Assembly: GCF_003586285.1 (NCBI RefSeq)
Contig: NZ_QUBR01000002.1
Location: forward strand, 744,001-808,000
Source of the DNA: Aeromicrobium endophyticum
GTDB lineage: Bacteria; Actinomycetota; Actinomycetes; Propionibacteriales; Nocardioidaceae
Direction of reading: 5' to 3'
DNA: 64,000 nt
Shown: positions 38,038 through 49,706 of the stretch, piece after piece
Layout of the letters: each line of letters opens with the position of its first letter
How positions within the stretch are numbered: the first letter of the stretch is position 1
Position numbers and translations under genes: made by a program
The notes under the pieces: model-generated
The model's input: the letters and a program-made list of their open reading frames with translations, nothing else
Database searches by the model: none
What the model was told of the DNA's origin: nothing

Positions 38038-38945
38038 CTAGTCGGTCTCGTAGACCACGTCGCCGTCGTGGTCGACGAACAGCTGGTACGTCGGCCGCGT
38101 CGAGCTCGGGAACGTCACGAGCGTGCGGGGACCGCCCGCGCTGCCGGTGATCTGCACCCGGGCGTCGTCGTCCGCGAGGCCCGAGGTGCGTCGCGCCTGG
38201 CGCACCGCGGCGAGCACCACGTCGAGGTCGATGTCGTCGAGGTCGAAGGGCAGCTCCGACGAGTACCCCTGCACGTCGCTGGCCCGGGTGACGTCTCCGT
38301 CGTACCGGTAGCGCGTGGACGTCGTGGCACCGGAGTCGGTCCACAGCTCGGCCGACCGCGGCTCGACCACCAGGAGCACTGCGGCGTCGTCGACCTCGTC
38401 GTCGTAGGCGTCGATCATGCCGGTCAGCCCGGCGTGGGTTGCGAGGTCGGGAGGACCCGACGACGACCCGCCCGACGAGCTGTCGGAGACCGTGTCGACC
38501 AACGAGCTGACGCACGACACGACGCTGCCGCCGCACGCCAGCACCAGGGCCACGAGGCCGACGAGGATCTTGCTGTTGAACGAGCGGCGGCGGGCGGGCG
38601 GCTGCTGGGGCGGCGGGGAGGACGGCGGCCAGGCAGGCGACGCCGGCGGCCGCGCACCGGGCACGGAGGGAGCGGCGCGTTGGAGGGCAGCGGGGGGTGT
38701 GGCGACCGGCAGTCCCGACATCGGCGGCCGAGCCACGGACGACCGAACCGGCGCGGCGGCCATGGCCTCGAGGCCGCGCGTCAGCGCGTTGAGCTCGCCC
38801 CGCGTCCGTGCCGCGCGAGCCTGCTGCACCCGCAGCTCGCGGTCGGCCGCCGTCAGCGCCGTCGCGCGACGGATGAGCCTGGCCGCGGCACGGCGCTGCC
38901 GCCGACCGACCCGACGCGCGTCGAAGTCGCTCGAGTGGTCGATCG

Positions 38946-38949
<4 letters not shown>
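38038..38949 (-). CDS. Single-pass membrane protein with DUF1707-like N-terminus
   Basis: 303 residues. Residues 1-65 are helical and basic, with a TALTAADRELRVQQARAARTRGELNALTRG segment resembling a degenerate DUF1707/SHOCT helix pair. A Pro-rich linker (90-125) and one membrane helix KILVGLVALVLACGGSVVS follow. The extracellular part (160-303) is acidic with a beta-rich fold. The GTG start overlaps the parE stop (GTGA), so it is translated together with parE. No function recognised. Confidence 0.7.
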
Positions 38950-41006
<2,057 letters not shown>

Positions 41007-41150
41007 GGGTTCCTTCTCGCGACGATTGACCTCGTCCCAGCCTAGTCAGCGGCGCCCGCGTGACGCGGTCTGACACGCTCCACGCCGCGCGCCTGCGCGG
41101 ATTTGCCGCGGTCGGGGAGTATCTATGTCATAGGTCACGAACGATCACGC

Positions 41151-41176
41151 GGAATACCGCCCCGTGATTGGATGTT
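41151..41176 (+). promoter_or_regulatory. SigR/SigH-type promoter GGAAT-N18-GTT before DUF7455
   Basis: GGAAT at 41151-41155 and GTT at 41174-41176 with exactly 18 bases between, the consensus of actinobacterial SigR/SigH disulfide-stress promoters. It lies 41 bases before the GTG start at 41218, leaving room for a short leader. The 211-base divergent region with parE shows no other clear promoter. Confidence 0.6.
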
Positions 41177-41217
41177 GATCCAGGAAAGCCCGCCGATGGC
41201 TCAGAGAGAAGGTCACC

Positions 41218-41442
41218 GTGACAACACTGACAGCCCCCAAGCTGAGCTCGCTCGACCGCTGCGACCGCTGCGGCGCGCAGGCGTACGTCCGCGTGACACT
41301 CGGCGGAGGTGGAGAGCTGCTGTTCTGCGCTCACCACGCCCGCCAGCACGAGGAGAAGCTGCGCGAGATGTCCGCGCTCATCCACGACGAGAGCGAGCGA
41401 CTCTCGGGATCGTCCACCGAGCTGGTCGACGACGACGTCTGA
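41218..41442 (+). CDS. DUF7455 small zinc-finger protein
   Basis: 74 residues. A cysteine/histidine site CDRCGAQAYVRVTLGGGG...CAHHARQH could bind zinc, followed by an acidic helical tail ending VDDDV. A gene of this type lies near the sigma factor genes in mycobacteria (Rv2708c, as I recall). The GTG start has GAGAGAAGGTC upstream. A redox-type promoter precedes it, so the cysteines may respond to thiol oxidation; that is inference. Confidence 0.85.
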   Translation: MTTLTAPKLSSLDRCDRCGAQAYVRVTLGGGGELLFCAHHARQHEEKLREMSALIHDESERLSGSSTELVDDDV

Positions 41443-41461
41443 TCGACCGCCCACGAACCAC

Positions 41462-41512
41462 GCACGACGCGAAGAGCCGGCCAGAACTTCTGGCCGGCTC
41501 TTCGCGTCGTGC
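41462..41512. terminator. 24-bp perfect hairpin, first of a tandem pair
   Basis: Arms 41462-41485 and 41489-41512 are perfectly complementary over 24 bases with a 3-base loop (ACT). It lies 19 bases after the DUF7455 stop and before the convergent phospholipase gene's stop, so it can serve both strands. The stem is unusually long and GC-rich. Confidence 0.9.
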
Positions 41513-41540
41513 CGGGGTCACGGTGTGGCCGTGACCCCGG
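41512..41540. terminator. 12-bp perfect hairpin, second of the tandem pair
   Basis: Arms 41512-41523 and 41529-41540 pair perfectly around a 5-base loop. It shares base 41512 with the preceding hairpin and ends 12 bases from the phospholipase stop codon, where it fits as that gene's own terminator. Confidence 0.85.
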
Positions 41541-41552
41541 GTCGTGGATGAC

Positions 41553-43085
41553 TCAGTACGGGTACGCCTTGTACTCGTGCGACTTCAGGATCGCCTTCCA
41601 GTGCTCGAGGTAGTCCTCGTAGATGGACGGATCGGTCGTCTCGGTCGTGATCTCGTCGCTGACGACGAGGTTGGAGCCCGTCAGCGAGGCCGAGCCGGCC
41701 TGGACCAGCTTCATGCGCACACCGTCGGCCGGCCAGTTCAGCGTGCCGTCGGGTGCGACCTCCTCGGGGTTGAGGGGGTTGCGACGCATCTTGGCGTCGA
41801 CCAGCATCGTCTTGTCGTGCGGCTTGGCCCAGGCGACGTCGATGCGCTGGTTCGACGTCTTGAGCACGTCGAGGATCGGGCGGCAGATGCGGATGAGCTG
41901 CTGGCAGTGCAGCTTCTGGTTGACCTTCAGGTTGTCCTCGTAGGCGACCGCGCTGATCTTGCAGCCACCGTTGGACAGCTGCACGAGCTTCTCGGCCACG
42001 GCGATGCGGCGGTACTTGAAGCGGTTGTGCTGCAGGCGGATGCGGCACTGGTCGTCGGGCACGATCCGGTTGAGGGTGTTGAGGATCGGGTCCTTGCCGT
42101 TGGTCGGCGTCGCGCGGATGGGCGTCGCGTAGATCGTGACGTTGGCCAGGTTGGAGTAGAACATCCCGTACTTGGCGTAGCCGTTGGTGTACCCCGCGGC
42201 CTGTGCGTCGGCGGGCGCGAGGCCGTAGCGGCTGGCGTGCTTCGCCACGTAGCCGAGGTAGTTGTTGCCGATGTTGCGCTCGGCGTACATGTCCTTCCAC
42301 ATCTGGAAGGTCTGGGCCCACAGCTTGCTGTCGTTGTAGACCGTCAGGCCGTTGTTGTACGTCTGCTCGGCGCTGCGTCCGCCGAGGTTGGCCGACCCGG
42401 TCCAGACCGCGCCCTTGGCAGGCTGGTTGTCACGGGTGAAGGTGTTGCTGACCATGACGAGCTTGGAGTGCATGATCGCGCCCTTGAGACCCGACAGGCA
42501 GGCCAGGCTCTTGCCCTTGGCGCAGATCTTGAAGTGCGAGTCGCGCAGGCCCTTCTTGTTGAGGGCCTTCTGCAGCGCCCGCGACGACGCCGACTGCGTG
42601 GCGCGACCGTGGATGAAGCGCACCTGGACGCCGGCCTTGGCCGCCTTCACCAACACACGTCCGACGCGCTTGGACTGCGGCATCTGCGACGTCGCCACCA
42701 GCACCGTGTTGCCCTGGATGACGGACTTCGGCAGCTTCTTGCCGGTGCGCGGGTCGATGTAGGAGCCGCGGATGAGGCGCTCGAGGTCGTCGAGCAGCGT
42801 GAAGTCGCCGTTGGCCGAGCTGGTCACGGCCCGGTAGGGACGCGAGAAGTTCGCCTCGAGCGTCACGGGGTACTCGACGCCGTAGGGAGATGCGGCGGCC
42901 TGGACCGACGCCGCGGGCGTGCCCGAGGTGACGGGGTCGGACGACGTGGCAGGTGCCTGGGGGTTGGGAGTGTCGGTGTCCTCGGCGCTGGAGGCGATGG
43001 AGCCCATGCCCAACACCACGCTTGCGGCCAGGAGACCCACTCCGAGAGCGCGTGCTACGCGCCGTGATCCGCCGATTGTGTGCAC
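41553..43085 (-). CDS. Secreted phospholipase D-like protein
   Basis: 510 residues. An N-terminal signal peptide (basic SRRVAR, then GVGLLAASVVLGMGSIASSA) is followed by a Thr/Pro/Ala linker to about residue 65. Two HKD half-sites appear: HSKLVMVSNTF with GSANLGGRSAEQ, and HDKTMLVDAKM with GSASLTGSNLVVSDE. Two spaced HKD motifs form one active site. Six or so cysteines suggest disulfides in the exported form. It probably cleaves phosphodiesters outside the cell. The GTG start at 43083-43085 follows GGAG by nine bases; a TTG five codons upstream is less likely. Confidence 0.9.
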   Translation of the reverse strand: MHTIGGSRRVARALGVGLLAASVVLGMGSIASSAEDTDTPNPQAPATSSDPVTSGTPAASVQAAASPYGVEYPVTLEANFSRPYRAVTSSANGDFTLLDDLERLIRGSYIDPRTGKKLPKSVIQGNTVLVATSQMPQSKRVGRVLVKAAKAGVQVRFIHGRATQSASSRALQKALNKKGLRDSHFKICAKGKSLACLSGLKGAIMHSKLVMVSNTFTRDNQPAKGAVWTGSANLGGRSAEQTYNNGLTVYNDSKLWAQTFQMWKDMYAERNIGNNYLGYVAKHASRYGLAPADAQAAGYTNGYAKYGMFYSNLANVTIYATPIRATPTNGKDPILNTLNRIVPDDQCRIRLQHNRFKYRRIAVAEKLVQLSNGGCKISAVAYEDNLKVNQKLHCQQLIRICRPILDVLKTSNQRIDVAWAKPHDKTMLVDAKMRRNPLNPEEVAPDGTLNWPADGVRMKLVQAGSASLTGSNLVVSDEITTETTDPSIYEDYLEHWKAILKSHEYKAYPY

Positions 43086-43191
43086 AGGTTTGATCTCCAA
43101 GACGCTGGTGGTGGTCGCGACAGTCTAACTCAGACGGGTGCTGCGCAGGCGCAAGCCGGACGCGTGACCACGCGTCCGGCTCGGAGCCCGA

Positions 43192-44622
<1,431 letters not shown>

Positions 44623-44693
44623 GTCGACCTCACAAACGGTTGATGGGCGCAACAAAGAGGCCTGGGGTCAACCTCTGGCTCCAGTGTGTCACG

Positions 44694-44732
44694 GGTGCCC
44701 AAGCACCGGCATCTCAGGGTCCTCTCAGGACC
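44694..44732. terminator. Two small adjacent hairpins after the glutamate-cysteine ligase gene
   Basis: GGTGC/GCACC (44694-44707, 4-base loop) and GGTCCT/AGGACC (44718-44732, 3-base loop). The second overlaps the final codons of the minus-strand ligase gene. Both are short, so terminator function is tentative. The sigA promoter must lie between here and 44622. Confidence 0.35.
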
Positions 44733-46203
44733 GGCCCGGCCACTCGTGCACGGGCGACCCCGCGTGCATGTGCCGCTCGTACTCCACGGTGGTCGCCCTC
44801 ATCGCCTCGGCACGGTCGCCCGTGAGGCCGCTCTGGTGTGCGAACTCCTCGATCAGCCAGGTGGCGCCGTTGCGGCCCGTGATGCAGCGCTGCTCGATGA
44901 CGCCGAGCAACCGGTCGCGCACGTCGCCCGCCACGCCGAGCTGCTCGAGCCCCGTGTGCGCCAGCGGCAGCAGCTGGCGCAGCACCAGCTCGCGCACCGG
45001 CACCTCCCCCACGCCGGGCCAGTAGATCGACGCGTCGATGCCGGCCCGCGAGGCCTGGTGGAAGTTGTCCTCGGCCGCACGGAACGACAGCTGCGACCAG
45101 ACGGGGCGCTCGCTCGACCCGAGCACCTTGACCAGCCCGTAGAACAGGGCGGCATTGGCCATCGTGTCGACGACCGTCGGGCCGGCCGGCAGCAGACGGT
45201 TCTCGATGCGCAGGTGGGGGCGTCCGTCGGCGACGTCGTAGATGGGCCGGTTCCAGCGGTAGACCGTGCCGTTGTGCAGCCGCAGCTCGGCCAGGTTGGG
45301 CACGCGCCCCGCCTCGAGCTCGGCGACGGGGTCCTCGTCGTCGACGATGGGCAGCAGGGCCGGGAAGTAGCGGCTGTTCTCCTCGAACAGGTCGAACACC
45401 GAGGTGATCCAGCGCTCGCCGAAGAACACGCGCGGACGCACCCCCTGCGCCTTGAGCTCCTCGCCGCGCGTGTCGGTGGCCTGCTCGAACAGCGCGATGC
45501 GGGTCTCGTGCCACAGCTGCCGTCCCAGCAGGAACGGGGAGTTGGCGCCCACGGCCACCTGCACCGCGGCGATGGCCTGCGCGGCGTTCCATGTCGGCGC
45601 GAAGTCCTCGGGCTCGACCTGCAGGTGCAGCTGGGTGCTGGTGCAGGCCGCCTCGGGGATGATGGTGTCGGCCGTGGTGTCGAGGCGGTCGACGCCGTCG
45701 ATGACGATCTCGATGTCCTCGCCGCGGGCAGCAAGGATCTGCTCGGAGAGCAAGTGGTAGCGGGGATTGGCCGAGATCGCCTCGCGGCTGAAGTGCCCCT
45801 CGAGCAGCGTGGGCAGGATACCGATCATCAGCAGGTGCGTGTCGACCTCGGCGGCCTTGTCCTGCGCCGCGTTGAGGTCGTCGCGCAGCGACTGCTCCAG
45901 CGTCTCGAGTCCGGTGCCGTCGATCCGCGACGGCGGGACGTTGATCTCGATGTTGAACAGCCCGAGCTCGGTCTGGAAGTCCGGGTCGGCGATCGCCTCG
46001 AGCGCCTCGGCGTTCTTCAGGGCCGGGGCCCCGTCGCCGTCGACCAGGTTGAACTCGATCTCGATGCCCACCTGCGTGTGCTCGACGCTGAAGTCGTGCT
46101 CGCCGAGCATCCGGGCGAACACGTCGAGGCACCTGCGGACCTTGGCGCGGTAGAGCGTGCGGTCCTCACGACTGAACTCACGTGCGTCGACGTCCTGTCC
46201 CAT
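44725..46203 (-). CDS. Glutamate-cysteine ligase family protein (carboxylate-amine ligase)
   Basis: 492 residues. The GCS2-type fold is indicated by VGIEIEFNLVD (the substrate/metal glutamates), TELGLFNIEINVPP, TSTQLHLQVEP, and the C-terminal LRIENRLLPAGPTVVDTMANA with the Arg and Glu of the active site. ATP-dependent peptide bond formation with glutamate is expected. Actinobacteria make mycothiol in place of glutathione, so the product may be gamma-glutamylcysteine for ergothioneine (EgtA-like) or another gamma-glutamyl compound. No ergothioneine genes are next to it. Confidence 0.88.
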   Translation of the reverse strand: MGQDVDAREFSREDRTLYRAKVRRCLDVFARMLGEHDFSVEHTQVGIEIEFNLVDGDGAPALKNAEALEAIADPDFQTELGLFNIEINVPPSRIDGTGLETLEQSLRDDLNAAQDKAAEVDTHLLMIGILPTLLEGHFSREAISANPRYHLLSEQILAARGEDIEIVIDGVDRLDTTADTIIPEAACTSTQLHLQVEPEDFAPTWNAAQAIAAVQVAVGANSPFLLGRQLWHETRIALFEQATDTRGEELKAQGVRPRVFFGERWITSVFDLFEENSRYFPALLPIVDDEDPVAELEAGRVPNLAELRLHNGTVYRWNRPIYDVADGRPHLRIENRLLPAGPTVVDTMANAALFYGLVKVLGSSERPVWSQLSFRAAEDNFHQASRAGIDASIYWPGVGEVPVRELVLRQLLPLAHTGLEQLGVAGDVRDRLLGVIEQRCITGRNGATWLIEEFAHQSGLTGDRAEAMRATTVEYERHMHAGSPVHEWPGRS

Positions 46204-46265
46204 GACGACAGCCTAGGGCTGCGCGGTACCGCGCGCCCGTGACGACGGACGACGGGCGGTGAGGA

Positions 46266-47225
46266 TCAGCGTTCGGCGTCCCGCGACCCGGACTGGCCAG
46301 CGGATGGCAGCACGATGCCCGTGCCGCCGCCGGGCCAGCACGTGAAGCCCGCCGGCACCGGCTCCTTCGAGGCCACCATCTCCGAGAGGATGTCGAAGCA
46401 GCGCGAGACCAGCACGTTGGGGTCGTTGGACACCGAGCTCGACAGCTTGCGGTTGGCCTCGGCCTGCGCGTCGGCCGTCTGCTGCTTCTGGCGCGCGATG
46501 CGGGTGTTGGCCAGCTCGGCCTGGTAGTCGTTGATCTTGTCCTGCGTGGTCTTGTCGAACGAGACCAGCGGGATGATCACGCTGAGCACCTCGACCTGCT
46601 GTCCGACCTTCTGCCGCAACCTCGTCGTGACGGCCTCGGACAGCTCGTCGAGGCTCGGCGCCGTGGACGCACCATTGGTGTCGACCCCGGCCAGCGGGTC
46701 GTAGTCGGCGAACACCTCGTTGAGCGCGGCGTCGAGCTCGCGCGTCACGAGGCTGTCGCGGACGTTCTCGAACTCGCGGTAGTCGCGGTAGAGGTCGTCG
46801 GCCGAGTCCTGCACGATGCGCCAGCGCACCGAGTTGTCGACGCAGGCGACCGACTGGTTGCCGATGCGGATGTCGGTGCAGCTGCCATCGCCGTCACCGG
46901 CCTTGTGGGTGTCGGTCTGCACGGCGGCGTCGAACTCGGTGACCTTGTGCCAGGGCGCCTTCAGGTGCAGCCCGTTGCCGAGAGCGCCGACCGGACGTCC
47001 GAACGACGTCACCACCCCGACGTTCTTGGTCGTGACCTGGGTGACGCACGACGTCGCGAGCAGCACGAGAGCCAGGGCTGCGGTGGCGAGCGCGCCGTAC
47101 CCGGTCCAGCGACGGACCGCAGCCGACGTCGGCGAGGCGGACGCGCCGCGGCGGCTCCTCCAGACGATCGCGACGACGAGCGCCACGACGAGCAGGAACA
47201 CGGCGAGCGAGAGGTTGGCGGGCAT
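46266..47225 (-). CDS. SPFH/Band 7 domain membrane protein
   Basis: 319 residues. Two membrane helices (about 5-22 and 43-60) precede the Band 7 domain that begins VTTKNVGVVTSFGRPVGALGNGLHLKAPW. A heptad-like region near residues 225-265 (KINDYQAELANTRIARQKQQTADAQAEANRKL) is the usual coiled coil. SPFH proteins assemble into membrane microdomain cages; there is no NfeD or FtsH gene here. GAGGAACCTC precedes the ATG. Confidence 0.9.
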   Translation of the reverse strand: MPANLSLAVFLLVVALVVAIVWRSRRGASASPTSAAVRRWTGYGALATAALALVLLATSCVTQVTTKNVGVVTSFGRPVGALGNGLHLKAPWHKVTEFDAAVQTDTHKAGDGDGSCTDIRIGNQSVACVDNSVRWRIVQDSADDLYRDYREFENVRDSLVTRELDAALNEVFADYDPLAGVDTNGASTAPSLDELSEAVTTRLRQKVGQQVEVLSVIIPLVSFDKTTQDKINDYQAELANTRIARQKQQTADAQAEANRKLSSSVSNDPNVLVSRCFDILSEMVASKEPVPAGFTCWPGGGTGIVLPSAGQSGSRDAER

Positions 47226-47263
47226 GAGGTTCCTCGGGGTGAGGGCAGCGGGTCGGGAGCAGG

Positions 47264-48271
47264 CTATCCGTCGTCCGACAGGCTGTCGGCACCAGCGTCG
47301 ACGAACGCGGTCCAGTGCGCGGGCGAGACTCCCTGCTCGAGGATCTCGAGGACGAGCCGCGCCATCGAGTAGGCGGGGTCGGCCCGCAGCGCACGCTCGA
47401 CGGCGACGAGCGCCTGCGCCCCGTCGCCGGTCAGCCACGCCGCGAATGCCGTCAGGCTGAGCACGGCGGGCTCGAACGGCGGCACCACGCTGCCGCTCAC
47501 GACCGTCAGCACCCGCAGCATGTCGTCGGCCGTCTCGCGGGTGATCCGGGCCCAGACGGCGTCACGGACGTCGATGCTGGACACGCAGGCCGCCAGTCGG
47601 ATGAGGTCGGCGTCCGAGATCCGGCAGCCGGCCAGCGCCCGGTCGAGGATCGGATCGACCACCGTCAGGCCGACCGCAGCGACCTGGTCGGGCCAGGTGC
47701 GAGCCACCATCGGGACGACCTCGGCCACGATCTCGTCGGTGGCGCGCTCGAGCCAGCGTCGCCGCTCCCCCGTGACCGCGGCGAACCGGTCGACCAGCGA
47801 CTCGCGGTCGGGCAGGATCTGCTGCCCCGCGGCCACGGCCTGCACGATCGCGAGATGGTGGTCGGACGTCTCGTAGGCGACACCGGCCGCCGGCGACCCG
47901 AGGGAGTCGGTCCAGTAGCGCTCGCCGTCGGCTCGCACGCGGACGACCAGCTCGATGTCGCCCGACTCGTCGAGCTCGGCATGGATCGCGTCGAGCAGGT
48001 CGAGCGCGACCTCCTGCCGGCGCGTGACCGCGACGAGGATGGCGCCCTCGGCGCCGTTGGCACGCAGGTGCCCCACGATGCGGGCCGCCTCCGCGTCGAC
48101 GAGCTCGGGCGACGGGATGTCGGCGCGCAGCCTGAAGCCGAATCGGCGCCGCTCGCCCGTCGTCGCCACCGCGACGATCGACTCGTCGGGCCTGAAGCCG
48201 AACAGCGTGGGCAGGGAGTTGATGAGGTCCGAGGCGTCGTGCGCGACGAACAGCGAGGGGGTCTGGGTCAT
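47264..48271 (-). CDS. DUF4192 family protein
   Basis: 335 residues, soluble. Begins MTQTPSLFVAHDASDLINSLPTLFGFRPDESIVAV, the conserved start of DUF4192. The middle holds a WTDSLGSPAAGVAYETSD segment and the last third is helical with a TPR-like LTAFAAWLTGDGAQALVAVERAL. Common in actinobacteria near DNA-related genes; the function is not established. Divergent from dinB across a 124-base region. Confidence 0.85.
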   Translation of the reverse strand: MTQTPSLFVAHDASDLINSLPTLFGFRPDESIVAVATTGERRRFGFRLRADIPSPELVDAEAARIVGHLRANGAEGAILVAVTRRQEVALDLLDAIHAELDESGDIELVVRVRADGERYWTDSLGSPAAGVAYETSDHHLAIVQAVAAGQQILPDRESLVDRFAAVTGERRRWLERATDEIVAEVVPMVARTWPDQVAAVGLTVVDPILDRALAGCRISDADLIRLAACVSSIDVRDAVWARITRETADDMLRVLTVVSGSVVPPFEPAVLSLTAFAAWLTGDGAQALVAVERALRADPAYSMARLVLEILEQGVSPAHWTAFVDAGADSLSDDG

Positions 48272-48383
48272 GCCGTCAACGCTCGTCGTCGCAAACCTCC
48301 GGCGACACCGTCCGGGGACCGCCTGTGGATCACCGAGATCCAGAGGCCGAGGTGTGGACGACGGCGGTGTCGGAGGTGGGAGC

Positions 48384-48389
48384 GACAAT
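48384..48389 (+). promoter_or_regulatory. -10-like box GACAAT before dinB
   Basis: Ends 6 bases before ATG 48396 with no ribosome-binding site, implying a leaderless transcript. I saw no LexA-type SOS box in the 124-base divergent region. Confidence 0.45.
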
Positions 48390-48395
48390 GGACGC

Positions 48396-49706
48396 ATGCG
48401 GTCAACGGCGTCGATCATGCACCTCGACCTCGACGCGTTCTTCGCCTCCGTCGAGCAGCGCGACAAGCCCTCGCTGCGCGGCAAGCCCGTCATCGTCGGC
48501 GGCATCGGCCCCCGCGGCGTCGTCGCCACCGCCTCGTACGAGGCGCGCGTGCACGGCGTGCGATCGGCGATGCGCACCGCCGAGGCGCGGGCCCGGTGCC
48601 CTCACGCCGCCTTCCTCGGCGGCCGGTTCGACGCCTACCGCGAGGCCAGCCGGCTCGTGATGGAGCGCCTGCGCGAGGAGTCCGAGCTCATCGAGCCGCT
48701 GTCGCTCGACGAGGCCTTCGTCGACCTCGCGGCCGGCCCCGCCTTCGACCCCGACCGTGTCGCCGAGTCGGCCGAGCGCATCCGGGCCGACATCGCATCG
48801 GTCACCGGCGGGCTGACCGCATCGGTCGGCGTCGCCTCGTCCAAGCTCATGGCCAAGATCGCCAGCGAGATCAACAAGCCCGACGGGGTGTTCGTCGTCG
48901 CTCCCGGCACCGAGGTCGACGTGCTCGGTCCGATGCAGGCCACCGCGATCCCCGGCGTGGGCCCCGCCACCGCCGAGCGCCTGCGCCGCATGGGCATCAT
49001 GACCGTCGACGAGGTGCGCCAGCAGAGCGAGGACGAGCTGGTGCGCCTGCTCGGCCAGGCCGCCGGGCGGTCGCTGCACCGGCTGGCCCGGGCCGACGAC
49101 GACCGTCCCGTCGTGGCGTCGCGCGAGGCCAAGTCGGTCAGCGTCGAGGACACCTTCGAGCAGGACATCTCCGACCGCCTCCAGCTCGAGGCCATCATCG
49201 ACCGCATGGCCCGCACGGTGTCGGGCCGCCTGCGCAAGAGCGGTCTGTCCGGACGCACCGTGACGCTCAAGATGCGGCACCACGACTTCGAGACGCACAC
49301 GCGCTCGTCCACGCTGGCGCACCCCACCGACAGTGCGCGCGTCCTGGCCGACAAGGCCCGCGGGCTCCTGGCCGGCGAAGACATCAGCAACGGCCTGCGC
49401 CTGCTCGGGGTCGGCGTCAGCGGGCTGGCCGACTGGGTGCAGGACGACCTGTTCTCGTCGGGCGACGACGCCCCCGACGAGACCGACGACGAGGCGTCCG
49501 CGACCGTCGAGCAGCGCCCCGTCCGCTGGTACCCGGGCATGGACGTCCACCACGAGGCCCACGGCGACGGGTGGGTGTGGGGCGCCGGCCTCGGACGCGT
49601 CACGGTCCGCTTCGAGACCCGCTGGACGTCTCCGGGCCCGGTGCACACGTTCCGCGCCGACGACCCCGCGCTCGACGCGGGGCACAGCGGTACGTTTCAG
49701 TCATGA
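48396..49706 (+). CDS. dinB: DNA polymerase IV (Y family) with C-terminal extension
   Basis: 436 residues. Translesion polymerase with catalytic acidic residues in LDLDAFFASVEQ and SLDEAFVDL. The helix-hairpin-helix is IPGVGPATAERLRRMGI, and the little-finger domain runs about 240-345. The beta-clamp motif QDDLF lies near residue 350 and is usually at the very end. Here about 80 more residues follow: an acidic linker, then a small domain with HGDGWVWGAGLGRVTVRFETR. The stop overlaps the peptidase ATG (ATGA). Confidence 0.95.
   Translation: MRSTASIMHLDLDAFFASVEQRDKPSLRGKPVIVGGIGPRGVVATASYEARVHGVRSAMRTAEARARCPHAAFLGGRFDAYREASRLVMERLREESELIEPLSLDEAFVDLAAGPAFDPDRVAESAERIRADIASVTGGLTASVGVASSKLMAKIASEINKPDGVFVVAPGTEVDVLGPMQATAIPGVGPATAERLRRMGIMTVDEVRQQSEDELVRLLGQAAGRSLHRLARADDDRPVVASREAKSVSVEDTFEQDISDRLQLEAIIDRMARTVSGRLRKSGLSGRTVTLKMRHHDFETHTRSSTLAHPTDSARVLADKARGLLAGEDISNGLRLLGVGVSGLADWVQDDLFSSGDDAPDETDDEASATVEQRPVRWYPGMDVHHEAHGDGWVWGAGLGRVTVRFETRWTSPGPVHTFRADDPALDAGHSGTFQS

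Noticed and set aside
44656..44724. Housekeeping promoter TTGACC upstream of sigA
   Set aside because: A TTGACC is present on the minus strand but no acceptable -10 occurs 16-19 bases downstream, so I did not list it.
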